DNA from: DASXMT01 sp963755985
GTDB taxonomy: Bacteria; Actinomycetota; Acidimicrobiia; Acidimicrobiales; RAAP-2
Assembly: GCA_963755985.1 (NCBI GenBank)
Contig: CAVWLO010000003.1
Span: forward strand, 310,001 to 374,000
Direction of reading: 5' to 3'
DNA length: 64,000 nucleotides
Position numbers and translations under genes: made by a program. Each line of letters opens with the position of its first letter. Within the stretch, counting starts at the first letter, position 1. Shown here piece after piece: positions 8,611 through 17,542 of this stretch. Under the pieces are notes generated by a model that did no database searches, was not told the DNA's origin, and was given only the letters and a program-made list of their open reading frames with translations.

Positions 8611-10095
8611 CTAGACGGGAAGAGCGGCGGTCTCGATGGTGGCGATATCCTCCCGGCCCGCCTTGACCAGGAAAAATGCCGCCAGAGCGCCAACCGCGAG
8701 GAGCACGCCTCCGACCAGGGCCCCAACCGAGTACCCGTGCACCTGTCCAGCTGCGACAGTGGCCGGGCCAGGCGCATGTGAGGCCACGTAGGCCACGGTG
8801 GCCGATGCGGCGAGGGTGTTCAAGAGGGCGGTGCCCAGGGACCCGCCCACCTGCTGGGTGGTGTTGACCAGTGCGCTCGCCACCCCGGCGTCGTGGTTGT
8901 TGACTCCGTGGAGCGCCGTGCTGCTCAACGGGACGAAGGCCAGTCCCATGCCCAAGCTGATGAGGAGCTCGGCCGGCAGGACGTGGGTGGTGAACGAGGT
9001 GTGCACGCCGATCTGGGTCAGCCAGAACATCCCCAGCGCTGCCGCGCTGAGGCCGGCGGTCATCACCGATCGCGGTCCGAGCCGGGGCAGGATCCTGCTG
9101 GCGACGCCGGCGGCGACGATGATCCCGGCCGAGAAGGGCAGAAAGGCGAAGCCGGACTTGAGGGCCGAATAGTGGAGGCTGCCCTGGAAGTAGTAGGTGA
9201 GGAACAGGAACATCCCCATCAAGCCGGCTCCGGCGAGGAACGAGGCCAGGTAGGAGCCGCCCCGGGTGCGCTCCAGGATCACCCGCATGGGCAGGAGGGG
9301 GTTCTTGCTCTTCAGCTCGATGACCACGAACGACGCCAACAGGGCCACGGCGACCAGCAGGAAGGCAATGGTGGCCGTCGAGGACCATCCGTCTTGCTCC
9401 GCCTTGGTGAAGCCGTAGACCAGGGACACGAGACCGAGGGTGATGGTGAATGCACCGGGAAGGTCATAGCTGGTGTTGCCATGTGCCTTGCTCTCCCGGA
9501 CCACGGGGATGGCGGCCGCCGCGGTGATGACGGCAATCGGCACGTTGACCAAGAGGCACCAGCGCCAGGAGGCAAACTCGGTGAGCACGCCGCCCAGGAT
9601 CAGCCCGATGGCGGCGCCGCCCCCGGCGATGGCCCCGTAGACGCCGAAGGCCGTGGCCCGTTCCTTCACCTCGGTGAAGGTCACGGTGATGAGCGAAAGG
9701 GCGGCCGGGGCCAACAGGGCGGCGAAGGCTCCCTGGAGGGCCCGGGCCCCGAACAACATGCCCGAGCTCACGGCCACCCCGCCCAGGGCCGAGGCCGCGG
9801 CAAAACCGAGCAGCCCGAAGATGAAGGCCCGCTTCCGGCCGATGTAGTCGGCGATGCGGCCGCCCAGGAGCAAGAGGCCCCCGAAGGCCAGGGTGTAGGC
9901 CGTGATCATCCACTGGCGGTTGCCGGTCGAGATGTGCAGCGCCTTTTGAGCCGAAGGGAGGGCGATGGTCACGATGGATGCGTCCAGGACGACCATGAGC
10001 TGGGCGATGGCCACGATGCCAAGGGCCAACCACCGTTTCGGGTCCGGCCCGTCAAGGTCGGAGGTGGAAGCCGGCGCGTCAAGCAGTGATGTCAT
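8611..10095 (-). CDS. MFS drug exporter, DHA2 (14-TM, EmrB/QacA) family
   Basis: A 494-residue major-facilitator protein with about 14 hydrophobic segments. It begins with the DHA2 signature LMVVLDASIVTIALPSAQ and contains the loop 2-3 motif LLGGRIADYIGRKRAF and motif C-like GVLTEFASWRWCLLVNVP. It should expel lipophilic drugs or cations by proton antiport. The TetR gene upstream ends 32 bp before this start, and both are transcribed in the same direction, giving a regulator-exporter operon. Confidence 0.92.
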   Translation of the reverse strand: MTSLLDAPASTSDLDGPDPKRWLALGIVAIAQLMVVLDASIVTIALPSAQKALHISTGNRQWMITAYTLAFGGLLLLGGRIADYIGRKRAFIFGLLGFAAASALGGVAVSSGMLFGARALQGAFAALLAPAALSLITVTFTEVKERATAFGVYGAIAGGGAAIGLILGGVLTEFASWRWCLLVNVPIAVITAAAAIPVVRESKAHGNTSYDLPGAFTITLGLVSLVYGFTKAEQDGWSSTATIAFLLVAVALLASFVVIELKSKNPLLPMRVILERTRGGSYLASFLAGAGLMGMFLFLTYYFQGSLHYSALKSGFAFLPFSAGIIVAAGVASRILPRLGPRSVMTAGLSAAALGMFWLTQIGVHTSFTTHVLPAELLISLGMGLAFVPLSSTALHGVNNHDAGVASALVNTTQQVGGSLGTALLNTLAASATVAYVASHAPGPATVAAGQVHGYSVGALVGGVLLAVGALAAFFLVKAGREDIATIETAALPV

Positions 10096-10126
10096 CGGGG
10101 ATCCTTGGGGGGTAGGGGTGGTCGGT

Positions 10127-10738
10127 TCAGTGCTGCAGTAGCGGGATGAGGATGTCGTCGACCAGATGGGCGGCGAACTCCTCGGTCAATTCCTCGCCGT
10201 TGATCACCAAACGGGTGATGACCATGGCGGGGAGTACCTCATAGAGGACATCGCCTGCTGCGCTCGATGGCAGCTCCCCCCTGGCGATGGCCCGGTCCAC
10301 GAGTTGCAGACAGTTGGTGCGCTTGCTCTCGACAACCTGTGTCCGCATCAGGTTGGCCAGGACGGGATCCGTGCGCATGGCACAGAGCACGCCGGAGATC
10401 AGGGCGCCGTCCTCGGACGACACCGATGCATCGATGCTCTTGATGGTGGCGAGGAGATCGCCCCGGAGCGACCCGGTGTCGGCCACGGGCAGTTCCTCGC
10501 ACTGGCGCTGGCGGACCGCCTCGGCCACCACCTCGGCCTTGCCCGACCAGTGCCGGTAGATCGTGGCCTTGCCGGCGTGGGCCCGCTCAGCCAGGGCGTC
10601 CATGCTCAGGCGGTCGTAGCCCACCTCCAAGACCAGCTCGAGTGCCGCGTCCAAGATGGCCTGCTCGCGCGCCTCGGCCCGGGCACCGGTGGGCCGGTGG
10701 TCCTGGTCGGACGTGTTGCTTGCGAGCGGTACGATCAC
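10127..10738 (-). CDS. TetR/AcrR family regulator of the downstream MFS exporter
   Basis: A 203-residue TetR protein with HTH at about residues 25-70 (AILDAALELVLEVGYDRL, then GKATIYRHWSGKAEVV) and a TetR_C helical domain. It starts with GTG at 10738. It sits immediately upstream of an MFS drug exporter on the same strand, the standard arrangement for a substrate-relieved repressor. Two related palindromes lie upstream and are its probable operators. Confidence 0.9.
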   Translation of the reverse strand: MIVPLASNTSDQDHRPTGARAEAREQAILDAALELVLEVGYDRLSMDALAERAHAGKATIYRHWSGKAEVVAEAVRQRQCEELPVADTGSLRGDLLATIKSIDASVSSEDGALISGVLCAMRTDPVLANLMRTQVVESKRTNCLQLVDRAIARGELPSSAAGDVLYEVLPAMVITRLVINGEELTEEFAAHLVDDILIPLLQH

Positions 10739-10766
10739 CGGTGGTCCTGGGCCTTCAATGGATAAA

Positions 10767-10826
10767 ACGGAACGGTTCCGTCTCGATCACTCTACGACAA
10801 CTCCTATCGAAACGCAACCGTTCCGT
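10767..10826. promoter_or_regulatory. Two related palindromes upstream of the tetR-MFS operon
   Basis: ACGGAACGGTTCCGT at 10767-10781 is a perfect 7-1-7 inverted repeat. ACGCAACCGTTCCGT at 10812-10826 matches it at 13 of 15 positions and keeps one exact half-site. The centres are 45 bp apart, and both lie just 5' of the GTG start of the TetR gene. They are likely operators for autoregulation. Confidence 0.75.
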
Positions 10827-11011
10827 TCTGTTCCTCGCCATCGTCCACGAATGGCCTGGTGGAGGGCCATCGAGCTCGCCGCGGTCTTCGGTGCCCGTTG
10901 TGGGATGCCGTCGAGATCAGGCTCAGATGCCCTTTGCCGCCGGGCGGTGAACCCGGCGCCGGTGGCCGGTGAAGAACCGATGTGGCCGGTGGGTGTGGGA
11001 CGATCGGAGCC

Positions 11012-11392
11012 ATGGCCGAGACCATCACCGCTGTCGGGTTGGACCACGTCGTGTTCAACGTGGCCGATGAGGAGCGCTCGCTCGCCTTCTACTGCGGCGA
11101 GCTCGGGCTCGACCCGGTCCGGGTCGACGAATGGCGCCGGAGCGAGGCGCCCTTCCCCTCGGTGCGGTTGGACGCGGGCACCATCATCGACTTGCTCCGT
11201 GCCCCCCGCACCGGGGAGAACGCCGATCACATATGCCTGGTGGTCGAGCCGGTGGACTTCGATGCCGTCAAGGCAAGCGGCCGGTTCGTGGTCGTCGACG
11301 GCCCTGCTCGGCGCTACGGCGCCCGAGGTGAGGGGACCTCCCTGTACATCCGGGATCCGGACCAGAACGTCGTCGAGCTGCGTTACTACTAA
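11012..11392 (+). CDS. VOC (glyoxalase/bleomycin-resistance) superfamily protein
   Basis: A 126-residue vicinal-oxygen-chelate protein: VGLDHVVFNVADEERSLAF at the N-terminus, NADHICLVVEPVDFDAV in the middle and IRDPDQNVVELRYY at the end. These place metal ligands at His (LDHV), His (NADHICL) and Glu (VVELRY). It is probably a metal-dependent lyase or dioxygenase of unknown substrate. ATG 11012 is preceded by CGGAG. It stands alone between the TetR circuit and the PadR pair. Confidence 0.85.
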   Translation: MAETITAVGLDHVVFNVADEERSLAFYCGELGLDPVRVDEWRRSEAPFPSVRLDAGTIIDLLRAPRTGENADHICLVVEPVDFDAVKASGRFVVVDGPARRYGARGEGTSLYIRDPDQNVVELRYY

Positions 11393-11465
11393 GCCCCGAC
11401 CCGGACGGCGACCCGAGCCGCCCAGCCCCGATGGCCCAGCCGAGGGACTACTACGTCTTGCGTTG

Positions 11466-11480
11466 CTACGTTATACGTAG
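11466..11480. promoter_or_regulatory. PadR-type palindromic operator candidate
   Basis: CTACGTTATACGTAG is a perfect 6-3-6 inverted repeat. A further half-site, CTACGT, lies at 11451-11456. The repeat contains TATACG, a plausible -10, and sits 56 bp before the PadR start. Autorepression by the PadR protein would fit. Confidence 0.6.
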
Positions 11481-11535
11481 TAAGGTCGAGCCGTGATCCG
11501 CCGCATGCAATCGAAAAACGGGCTGGGCCGGCCTC

Positions 11536-11862
11536 ATGACCCGCCCGTGCTCGATACTCACCAGCCTGGCGTCAGGCCCGAAGCACGGGCATGCGCTGGC
11601 CAAGGACATCGAGTCGTTCGCCGGTGTGGTGCTCGGGCCCGGGACCCTCTACGGCGCGATCACCCGTCTCGACCAGAGGGGGCTCATCGAGCCACTGGCC
11701 GCCGAGGACCGGCGCCGGCCCTACCGGATCACCGAGGAGGGCCGGAGTGCGTTGGCGTCGACCTTGCGCGCGATGAGGGCCCTGGCCGACGAGGGAGCAG
11801 CTCGCCTGGCCCGGACCGGAATCGAGGCGGCCCGGCCCGCGACAGCCTGGGGCCCGGCATGA
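11536..11862 (+). CDS. PadR family transcriptional regulator
   Basis: A 108-residue winged-helix protein: ILTSLASGPKHGHALAKDI and GVVLGPGTLYGAITRLDQRG are the typical PadR core, followed by the wing RRPYRITEEGRSAL. The C-terminal dimerisation helix is short, as in PadR-s1 proteins. An in-frame stop at 11494 limits upstream extension, so ATG 11536 is chosen although the first helix is then slightly short. Its stop overlaps the start of the next gene (ATGA). Confidence 0.85.
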   Translation: MTRPCSILTSLASGPKHGHALAKDIESFAGVVLGPGTLYGAITRLDQRGLIEPLAAEDRRRPYRITEEGRSALASTLRAMRALADEGAARLARTGIEAARPATAWGPA

Positions 11863-12814
11863 GCCAGAAGCCGGCGCCCGAGCGCCTGCTGCGGTGGTAC
11901 CCACCGGCCTGGCGTGAGCGGTTCGGCGACGAGCTCGTGGCCATGATCGAGGACACCGAGGGCGGCTCCCAGCTGAGCCTGTGGTTCCGCCTGTCCATCG
12001 TGCGGGCGGGCCTGGCCCAACGGTTGGCCACTGCCGGGTTGGTGGGAGACCAGGCGAGCCAGCCCGAGCGCCTCCGGGCCGGTTCGCTGCTCGTCCTCGG
12101 GGCATGGGCCGTCTTCATGGTCGCCGGGTGTGGCTTCGCCAAGTTCAGCGAGCACTGGCAGGGGATGACCCCGCCAGGCGCGCGCAAGGCGTGCCCGCCG
12201 CGTCCTTCGACCTCGTCCAGATTTCGGCGAGTGTGGTCGCCGGCATCATCGCCATCGGGGCCATGGCCGTTGTCCCGGTGTTCGCCCGGTTCATCCGCGC
12301 CGGCGGCTGGCCGGAGATCCGCGATCATGTGCGGCGGGCCACGATCGTGTCGGTCGTGACGGTGGCCGCCACCGTGGCCGTCGTCTGGTGGGCCAGGCAT
12401 ACCAGCCAACCCCAGCGCAACGACGGGCTGTGGCCCTACGCGCTGGTGGTGGCGTTGTGGGCCATCCTGATCGCGGCCACGGTGGGGACATGGGTGGTGA
12501 CGGCCGCGGCCGTGATCGGGCGCCTGTCCCTGTCGGTGACGATCGCCCGCGTCGAGGGGGTGCTCGCCATGGCGGTCTGCGTCGCTATGGTGGCGATCAC
12601 GGCGGCCACCGCGATCTGGTGGGGGACGGTGGCGTCGGCTGCACCCGCGTTCTTCAGGACGGGGCCGCTCTGGACGTCCGGGTCGCCATGGGCACCGCCC
12701 ATGATCCTGGCCTCGGGCCTGATGCTCGTGGCCACGGCAGCCGCGGCGTTCGGATCGGCTCGGATCTACAACTCGTGGTCGGCACGCCCCACGCCCGGTG
12801 CGGGCCACCTGTAG
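11859..12814 (+). pseudogene. PadR-coupled multi-helix membrane protein, apparent frameshift
   Basis: The gene starts at an ATG overlapping the PadR stop and begins with KPAPERLLRWYPPAWRERFG, a motif seen at the start of many PadR-linked membrane proteins. Reading continues in this frame to about 12170 (AVFMVAGCGFAKFSEHWQG). It then changes by a one-base deletion (or two-base insertion) at roughly 12165-12200 to a second frame (ASFDLVQISASVVAG onward) that encodes four or more hydrophobic segments to 12814. Role unknown, probably the membrane partner of the PadR regulator. Sequencing error and real decay are both possible. Confidence 0.65.
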
Positions 12815-12890
12815 TCGATCGGGCACCCGCACCTGCGCGTCACCCCATATGAGGAACGCCATCGGTCGGGCGGGCCACTGGTCGGGACTG

Positions 12891-13118
12891 CTACGTCGGC
12901 TGGTCGGGCCTCGACCCTCGGGAGGCGCGCCGGACGTGCAGCACGGAGCCGGCCACCGCGGCGACCACGGCCAGCGGGGCGAACCACCACAGGTTCACCC
13001 CGTGATGGGCGGCCAACCAGGTGATGGCGAGGATGACCACGGCGGCCGCGGCCATCCGCCAGTCGTCGCCGATGACGAAGTCGTACCAGAAGTGGCCGAA
13101 GGACCGGAGGTGGCGCAT
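12891..13118 (-). CDS. Small two-helix membrane protein
   Basis: A 75-residue protein with a charged aromatic N-terminus (FGHFWYDFVIGDDWRMA), two hydrophobic segments and a basic tail (VRRASRGSRPDQ). ATG 13118 is chosen; a TTG at 13124 would overlap the stop of the upstream gene and is an alternative. It is the last gene of a likely three-gene operon with a COG4280-like and an ArsB-like membrane protein. No function is recognised. Confidence 0.65.
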   Translation of the reverse strand: MRHLRSFGHFWYDFVIGDDWRMAAAAVVILAITWLAAHHGVNLWWFAPLAVVAAVAGSVLHVRRASRGSRPDQPT

Positions 13119-13120
13119 CC

Positions 13121-13858
13121 TCAACGCGCCCCGGAGAGGGCTTGGCTCCGACGGAGCAACAGGACCAAGCCGATCGACGATGCCGCCACCAGGGCGACAA
13201 CCCCAAGGATGGCTCCGTCACCACCAGGCCAACGGATGCCGGCACCTTCTGCTCCCCAGAAGGTGCCGAAGCTGGTGAGCAAGATGCCGACGACGAACTT
13301 CATGGTGTTCTCGGGCACACGGGCCAGCGGGGTGCGGAGGATGACGCCGGCCGAGCCCACGATCACCACGGCGGCCGCCGCCCCCACCGCGGCCGGGCCC
13401 AGTTGGTGGGCGCTGGCGCCGAAGGTGACCACGATGAACGCCACCTCGAGCCCCTCGAGCAGGACGCCCTTGAAGGCCACGGTGAACGAGTACCAGTCCA
13501 TCTCCTTGCCGCCCGAAGCCGTGCGGCGCGCCCCCTCGACCGCCTCCTGGTAGATGGCGTCCTCGTCGTGGAGGGCCTTCAGCCCTCCAGCGCGAAGGAT
13601 GGCCTTTCGCAACCATTGCAGGCCGAAGACCAACAACAGGGCGCCGACGAAGAGCCGCAGGGAGGCCAGAGGGATGTGCCCGATCGCCGGACCGAGGACG
13701 GCCACCACGCCGGCCAGGACCACGAGCGCGGCCCCGGAGCCGATGAGGGGGGAACGCCACCCCCGGGTGAGGCCGACGGCCAGCACGATGGTGAGCGCTT
13801 CGACCATCTCCACCGAGGACGCCAAGAAGGTCGAGGCGACCAAGAGCCCTTCGTGCAC
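13121..13858 (-). CDS. COG4280-like integral membrane protein with ExxE motifs
   Basis: A 245-residue protein with about seven hydrophobic segments. Two symmetric acidic motifs lie in membrane helices: STFLASSVEMVEALTIVLAV near the N-terminus and KGVLLEGLEVAFIVVTFGA in the middle. Paired E-x-x-E motifs resemble FTR1-type iron permeases, but the family is uncharacterised and metal transport is only an inference. It lies 45 bp downstream of an ArsB-like permease on the same strand. Confidence 0.75.
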   Translation of the reverse strand: MHEGLLVASTFLASSVEMVEALTIVLAVGLTRGWRSPLIGSGAALVVLAGVVAVLGPAIGHIPLASLRLFVGALLLVFGLQWLRKAILRAGGLKALHDEDAIYQEAVEGARRTASGGKEMDWYSFTVAFKGVLLEGLEVAFIVVTFGASAHQLGPAAVGAAAAVVIVGSAGVILRTPLARVPENTMKFVVGILLTSFGTFWGAEGAGIRWPGGDGAILGVVALVAASSIGLVLLLRRSQALSGAR

Positions 13859-13903
13859 GGCTCCGATCCTCCCACGGGGAACCGGTGGCCTGCGTCGGGC
13901 CCC

Positions 13904-14971
13904 TTAGAAGGCGCTGAGGGCCAGGAGCGAGGCGGTGACCGAGAGGGGTACGAGGACCAAGCCGACCTTCGAATAGGTCAGGGCCGAGGGCCGGGCCCGC
14001 TCGGCACGGGCCACCCGCATCCAGAAGATGGCCGACAACGATCCGGTGATCACCAGGTTGGGGCCGAGGTCGAGACCGATGAGCAAGGCCCGGGGATGGG
14101 CCGGTGGTCGGGCCGAGAGCAGGACGGCGGCGGGGAGGTTGTTGATGACCGACGCCGTGCCCACCCCGACCCAGGCCGTGGCCCAGGATCCGAGCGACGC
14201 CATGAGGCGGGCCGGCCCGTCCCACAGCCGGGCCACGGTTCCGAGCACGGTGGCCAGGACGAACAGCCCGGTGAGCAGGGGCACGTTCACCGCCCGAGCC
14301 GCCGAGAGTAGCGAGAGCCGGCCGATGAGGACTTGGGCGCCGGCCACGGACAGGCCGGCGGCGACGACCGGGACGGCCGGGCTCGGCACGAACAACACCA
14401 GTACGAGGGCGCCGGCCAGACCGACCAGGCCGAATCCACATCGGAAGGCCAGGGGCTCGGTGCGGTCCCGGATCCCGTCGTCCCCCCAGTCCCGATGGCG
14501 CCAGACCACGACGACAAGGGCGGTGACCACCACGGCGGCGATCCAGGCCGGGAGCATCCCTGCCGCGAACGCGCTCCCGCTGATGTGGGTGTCGGCCAAA
14601 ACGATGAGGTTGGTGAGGTTGGACCCGGGGAGGAGCAGCGATGCCGAGTTGGACATGAACACGGCGCCGTAGACAAAGGCGGTCTCATCGATCCTCCGGT
14701 GGCGGGCGGCGTGGATGAGGATCGGCGTGAGGAACACCACCGACGTGTCGAGATTCAAGACGACGGTGACCGACGCCACCAACGCCATCATCGAGGCGAA
14801 GAGGACAAGGCCCCCTCCGGGCAGTCGAGCGATCGTCGCTCCCGCCGCCTCGAACAACCCGTCGGAGGCGGCGACCGCGCCGATGAGGAGCAAGCCGGCG
14901 ATGAGGACGAAGGGCGGCCAGGTCTGGCTGAGGGAGTGCACGATGTCGGTGCCCACGGTGCCAATGGGCAT
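13904..14971 (-). CDS. ArsB/NhaD superfamily (ion transporter) permease
   Basis: A 355-residue protein with 10-11 hydrophobic segments. Characteristic stretches are LNLDTSVVFLTPILIHAARH, then MSNSASLLLPGSNLTNLIVL, INNLPAAVLLSA and GLDLGPNLVITGSLSAIFW, the asparagine/glycine-rich hairpins of the ArsB/citrate-transporter fold. It is shorter than typical ArsB (about 425 residues). It could export arsenite, or carry dicarboxylate or sodium; no arsR or arsC is adjacent, so the substrate is open. Confidence 0.82.
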   Translation of the reverse strand: MPIGTVGTDIVHSLSQTWPPFVLIAGLLLIGAVAASDGLFEAAGATIARLPGGGLVLFASMMALVASVTVVLNLDTSVVFLTPILIHAARHRRIDETAFVYGAVFMSNSASLLLPGSNLTNLIVLADTHISGSAFAAGMLPAWIAAVVVTALVVVVWRHRDWGDDGIRDRTEPLAFRCGFGLVGLAGALVLVLFVPSPAVPVVAAGLSVAGAQVLIGRLSLLSAARAVNVPLLTGLFVLATVLGTVARLWDGPARLMASLGSWATAWVGVGTASVINNLPAAVLLSARPPAHPRALLIGLDLGPNLVITGSLSAIFWMRVARAERARPSALTYSKVGLVLVPLSVTASLLALSAF

Positions 14972-15037
14972 AGCACGCCACCGGTCCTGAAGGGACGCCG
15001 GCTGACGGGCCTTGGCCTCGGCCTCGCTCAGGAAGGT

Positions 15038-16654
15038 CTAGGAATGCCGCACCCGCCCGGCGTCGGCCCCTGCGGGCGATCGGGCATCGGCGCGGTGCAG
15101 GACCAGATCGGCCCGGCGGACCCGCAGGGTGTCGAGCCAGTAGCGCACGGTCCAGCTCGGCCAGTTGTTGGTGATCCTGCCCGTTGCCGTCTTATACCAA
15201 CTTCGGCAGCTGCCCGCCCAGGCCGTCGTGCTCATGAGCCGTTGGGTTCGTTGGCTATCGCGACGGAAGGCATCGGGCGAGACGTCGACTGACAGGCGCT
15301 CGGGCGAGACGTCGACTGACAGGCGCGAGGACGAGGACCGGGCGGTCGCGGCGGTGAGGGCCAGGAGCTGGAGGATGTAGCCGATCTGTCGCTCGACCAT
15401 GAACAGGATCGAGTTGTGGCCCAAGTTGGTGTTGGGGCCATAGAGCAGGAAGCAGTTGGGGAACCCAGGGACGGTGATGCCGAGATAGGCCTCGGCCCCC
15501 GCCCGCCACTGGTCGGCCAGCTTGGCCCCCTTGACCCCGGTAATGGCGATGTGCGAGAGGAAATCGGTGGTGTGGAAGCCAGTGGCGTAGATCAGGACGT
15601 CGGCCGGGTAGCGCCGCCCGGTCGCAGTGACCACGGCGTCGGCCTCGATGTGGTCGATGGGATCGGTGACGACCTCGACGTTGGGCCGGTGCAGGGTCGG
15701 ATACCAGTCGTTGGAGATGAGGATGCGCTTGCAACCCAGGGGATAGTCGGGGACGACCGCCGGTTCCGGCAGGCGGTCGGAGACCACCTCGGCCCGGATG
15801 CCCTTGTCGAAGGTTCCGGCCAACCGGCGGCCGGGCCAGCCGTCGCGACGGAAGAGCAGCCAACGGGCCTCGAACGACCAGTAGATCTTCCAGCGGTAAG
15901 CCAGTTCGTAGGGCCGGACATGCTCGAGGAGCCATCGCTCGACCGCGCCGTAGGCCCGATCCGGCTTGGGCCCGACGTAGTTGGTGCTGCGCTGGAAGAT
16001 CGTGAGCGCCGAGGCTTGGCGGGCCAGTGGGGGGACGAACTGGATGGCGCTGGCGCCGTTACCGACCACGGCCACCCGGCGGCCGTCGAGCTCGCAGCCG
16101 TGGTCCCATCGGGCCGAGTGGAAGCGGGCCCCTTCGAAGGCCTGCGCGCCGGGTAGGTCGGGAGTGGCCGGTCGGTTGAGCTGCCCGCAGGCGAAGATGA
16201 CGACATCGGTGACGACCTCGCGGGTCGAGGCCCCTCGAGCAGTCACCGACAGGTGCCACTGGCCCTGCTCCTCGTCGAAGTAGGCCTCGTCCACAGTGGT
16301 GTCGAACCGGATGTGGCGAGCGAGATCGTGCTCGGTCACGCACGCCTCGGCGTACTCGAGGATCTCCGGCTGTTCGGCGAAGCGCCGAGACCAGTCGGTC
16401 TTGGGGGCGAACGAGAACGAATACAGGTGGGAGGGGACATCGCACCCGCTGCCGGGATAGGTGTTGTCACGCCAGGTGCCGCCCACGCCGTCGGACTGCT
16501 CGTAGATGGTGATGTCGGTGACGCCCGAACGCCGCAGCTGTATGGCCATGGCCAATCCGGACAGCCCGGCTCCGACAATAGAGACCGACGGCGCCCGGGA
16601 GCGTGCGTCCCGGAGCGTCCGCTGCAGCAGGCGACGTCCTAGATCAAGTGCCAT
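15038..16654 (-). CDS. Flavin-containing monooxygenase, Baeyer-Villiger type
   Basis: A 538-residue FAD/NADPH oxygenase. The FAD Rossmann motif GAGLSGLAM lies at about residues 28-36, followed by GVGGTWRDNTYPGSGCDVPS. The BVMO fingerprint FEGARFHSARWDH is at about 170, and the NADPH Rossmann motif VVGNGASAIQ at about 196. The C-terminal fatty-acid-monooxygenase stretch LLYGPNTNLGHNS is present. It inserts oxygen into ketones or hydroxylates substrates. Near the C-terminus a 9-residue segment is duplicated (RLSVDVSPE/RLSVDVSPD) by a 27-bp tandem repeat. Confidence 0.92.
   Translation of the reverse strand: MALDLGRRLLQRTLRDARSRAPSVSIVGAGLSGLAMAIQLRRSGVTDITIYEQSDGVGGTWRDNTYPGSGCDVPSHLYSFSFAPKTDWSRRFAEQPEILEYAEACVTEHDLARHIRFDTTVDEAYFDEEQGQWHLSVTARGASTREVVTDVVIFACGQLNRPATPDLPGAQAFEGARFHSARWDHGCELDGRRVAVVGNGASAIQFVPPLARQASALTIFQRSTNYVGPKPDRAYGAVERWLLEHVRPYELAYRWKIYWSFEARWLLFRRDGWPGRRLAGTFDKGIRAEVVSDRLPEPAVVPDYPLGCKRILISNDWYPTLHRPNVEVVTDPIDHIEADAVVTATGRRYPADVLIYATGFHTTDFLSHIAITGVKGAKLADQWRAGAEAYLGITVPGFPNCFLLYGPNTNLGHNSILFMVERQIGYILQLLALTAATARSSSSRLSVDVSPERLSVDVSPDAFRRDSQRTQRLMSTTAWAGSCRSWYKTATGRITNNWPSWTVRYWLDTLRVRRADLVLHRADARSPAGADAGRVRHS
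15273..15326. repeat. Perfect 27-bp tandem duplication inside the monooxygenase gene
   Basis: Two identical adjacent 27-bp copies (15273-15299 and 15300-15326), each containing GACGTCGACTGAC. The duplication is in frame and adds nine residues to a surface-like region near the C-terminus. Identity at base level points to a recent event. Confidence 0.92.
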
Positions 16655-16845
16655 CCAGCTCCCAGAGTGCGATACCGGTCGTGGGGTCTTCGCGAACCTA
16701 GCTGAGCCGGCACGAGGTGTGCTCGCGTCGACTCGATGGCGACTACGTAGGCTTCGTTTCCCGCCACCGGCGAGGAAGGTGAGTCGAGCGTTCCGTCCTG
16801 CCTATGGTGTCTCCGGGTGGCGGCAGACATGAGTGGGAGCGTGCG

Positions 16846-17263
16846 ATGACAGCGGCCAGCGAGGAACGAGGCTCTCGGGAAAATCCGTGGAGGCTGAAGA
16901 CGCCACCGGGAACCTCGGAGTACCACATGTATCGCGAGACGGACACCGACCCACCGCGAACTGGCCTGTGTGGTGGGGTCAACCACATTGTTCTACGACG
17001 CCCGGTGCGTCGACGACCTCTCGGCCATGCTCCGGGCTCGCGGCGACTGGATGGCGTTGGGCAGCGCCGACGAGCAGAAGCCGGCAAAAGAAGACACGGT
17101 GGAGGCCTGGGCGCGCTCGGAGGACAACCCGATCGGTGGCTGGTACGGCTTGAAGAAGGGGCTGCGGGGCCGCTTCGGCATGTACGTGCCGCCGTTGATG
17201 GAAGCACTCGGACTGGCCGAGGTGGAGCACAACGCCCGGAACAATCGGATGCGAGCGGTTTGA
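16846..17263 (+). pseudogene. Conserved hypothetical protein with apparent +1 frameshift
   Basis: The first frame from ATG 16846 encodes a start that looks like SRENPWRLKTPPGTSEYHMY. After about 16953 the continuation is in the next frame (ELACVVGSTTLFYDARCVDD, then WYGLKKGLRGRFGMY and MEALGLAEVEHNARNNRMRAV). Together they form one compact protein of about 138 residues. I recognise it as a conserved actinobacterial hypothetical but know no function. One surplus base at about 16950-16955 explains the split; decay or sequencing error cannot be told apart here. Confidence 0.7.
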
Positions 17264-17332
17264 GCCGCACGCCGGTGGGGAACTGATTGGGCGGGGCTCA
17301 TACGATCCCTCTGAACGGGGAGGCGAAACTCG

Positions 17333-17497
17333 ATGGTGATTCTGCTTGCGTTGCTACTGGTGGTGATCTTCTTTGGCCTGGGCTTCGCCCTCCATGCCTT
17401 GTGGATCGTGGCGGTTGTGCTCTTTGTGGCCTGGCTCATCGGTCTGGCCCTCGGCCGGGGCGAGAGCGCAGGGAGCCACCGGTTCTACCGCTGGTGA
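17333..17497 (+). CDS. Small hydrophobic membrane protein
   Basis: A 54-residue protein consisting almost wholly of two hydrophobic stretches (LLALLLVVIFFGLGFALHAL and IVAVVLFVAWLIGLALG) and a basic aromatic tail (HRFYRW). The GGGGAGG site at about 17317 lies well before the ATG. Similar tiny hydrophobic proteins occur widely in actinobacteria and are annotated only as such; a membrane-stress role is speculation. Confidence 0.72.
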   Translation: MVILLALLLVVIFFGLGFALHALWIVAVVLFVAWLIGLALGRGESAGSHRFYRW

Positions 17498-17542
17498 GGG
17501 TCCCGGAACTTCGTGACCAAACTGGACCAGCACCGGAGTGGG

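Noticed and set aside
8893..10089. 398-codon plus-strand frame opposite the MFS exporter
   Set aside because: Low-complexity Gly/Gln/Glu composition, typical antisense shadow.
11729..12862. 377-codon minus-strand frame opposite the PadR-linked membrane gene
   Set aside because: Arg/Pro/His-rich shadow without family signal; the plus-strand reading explains the region despite its frameshift.
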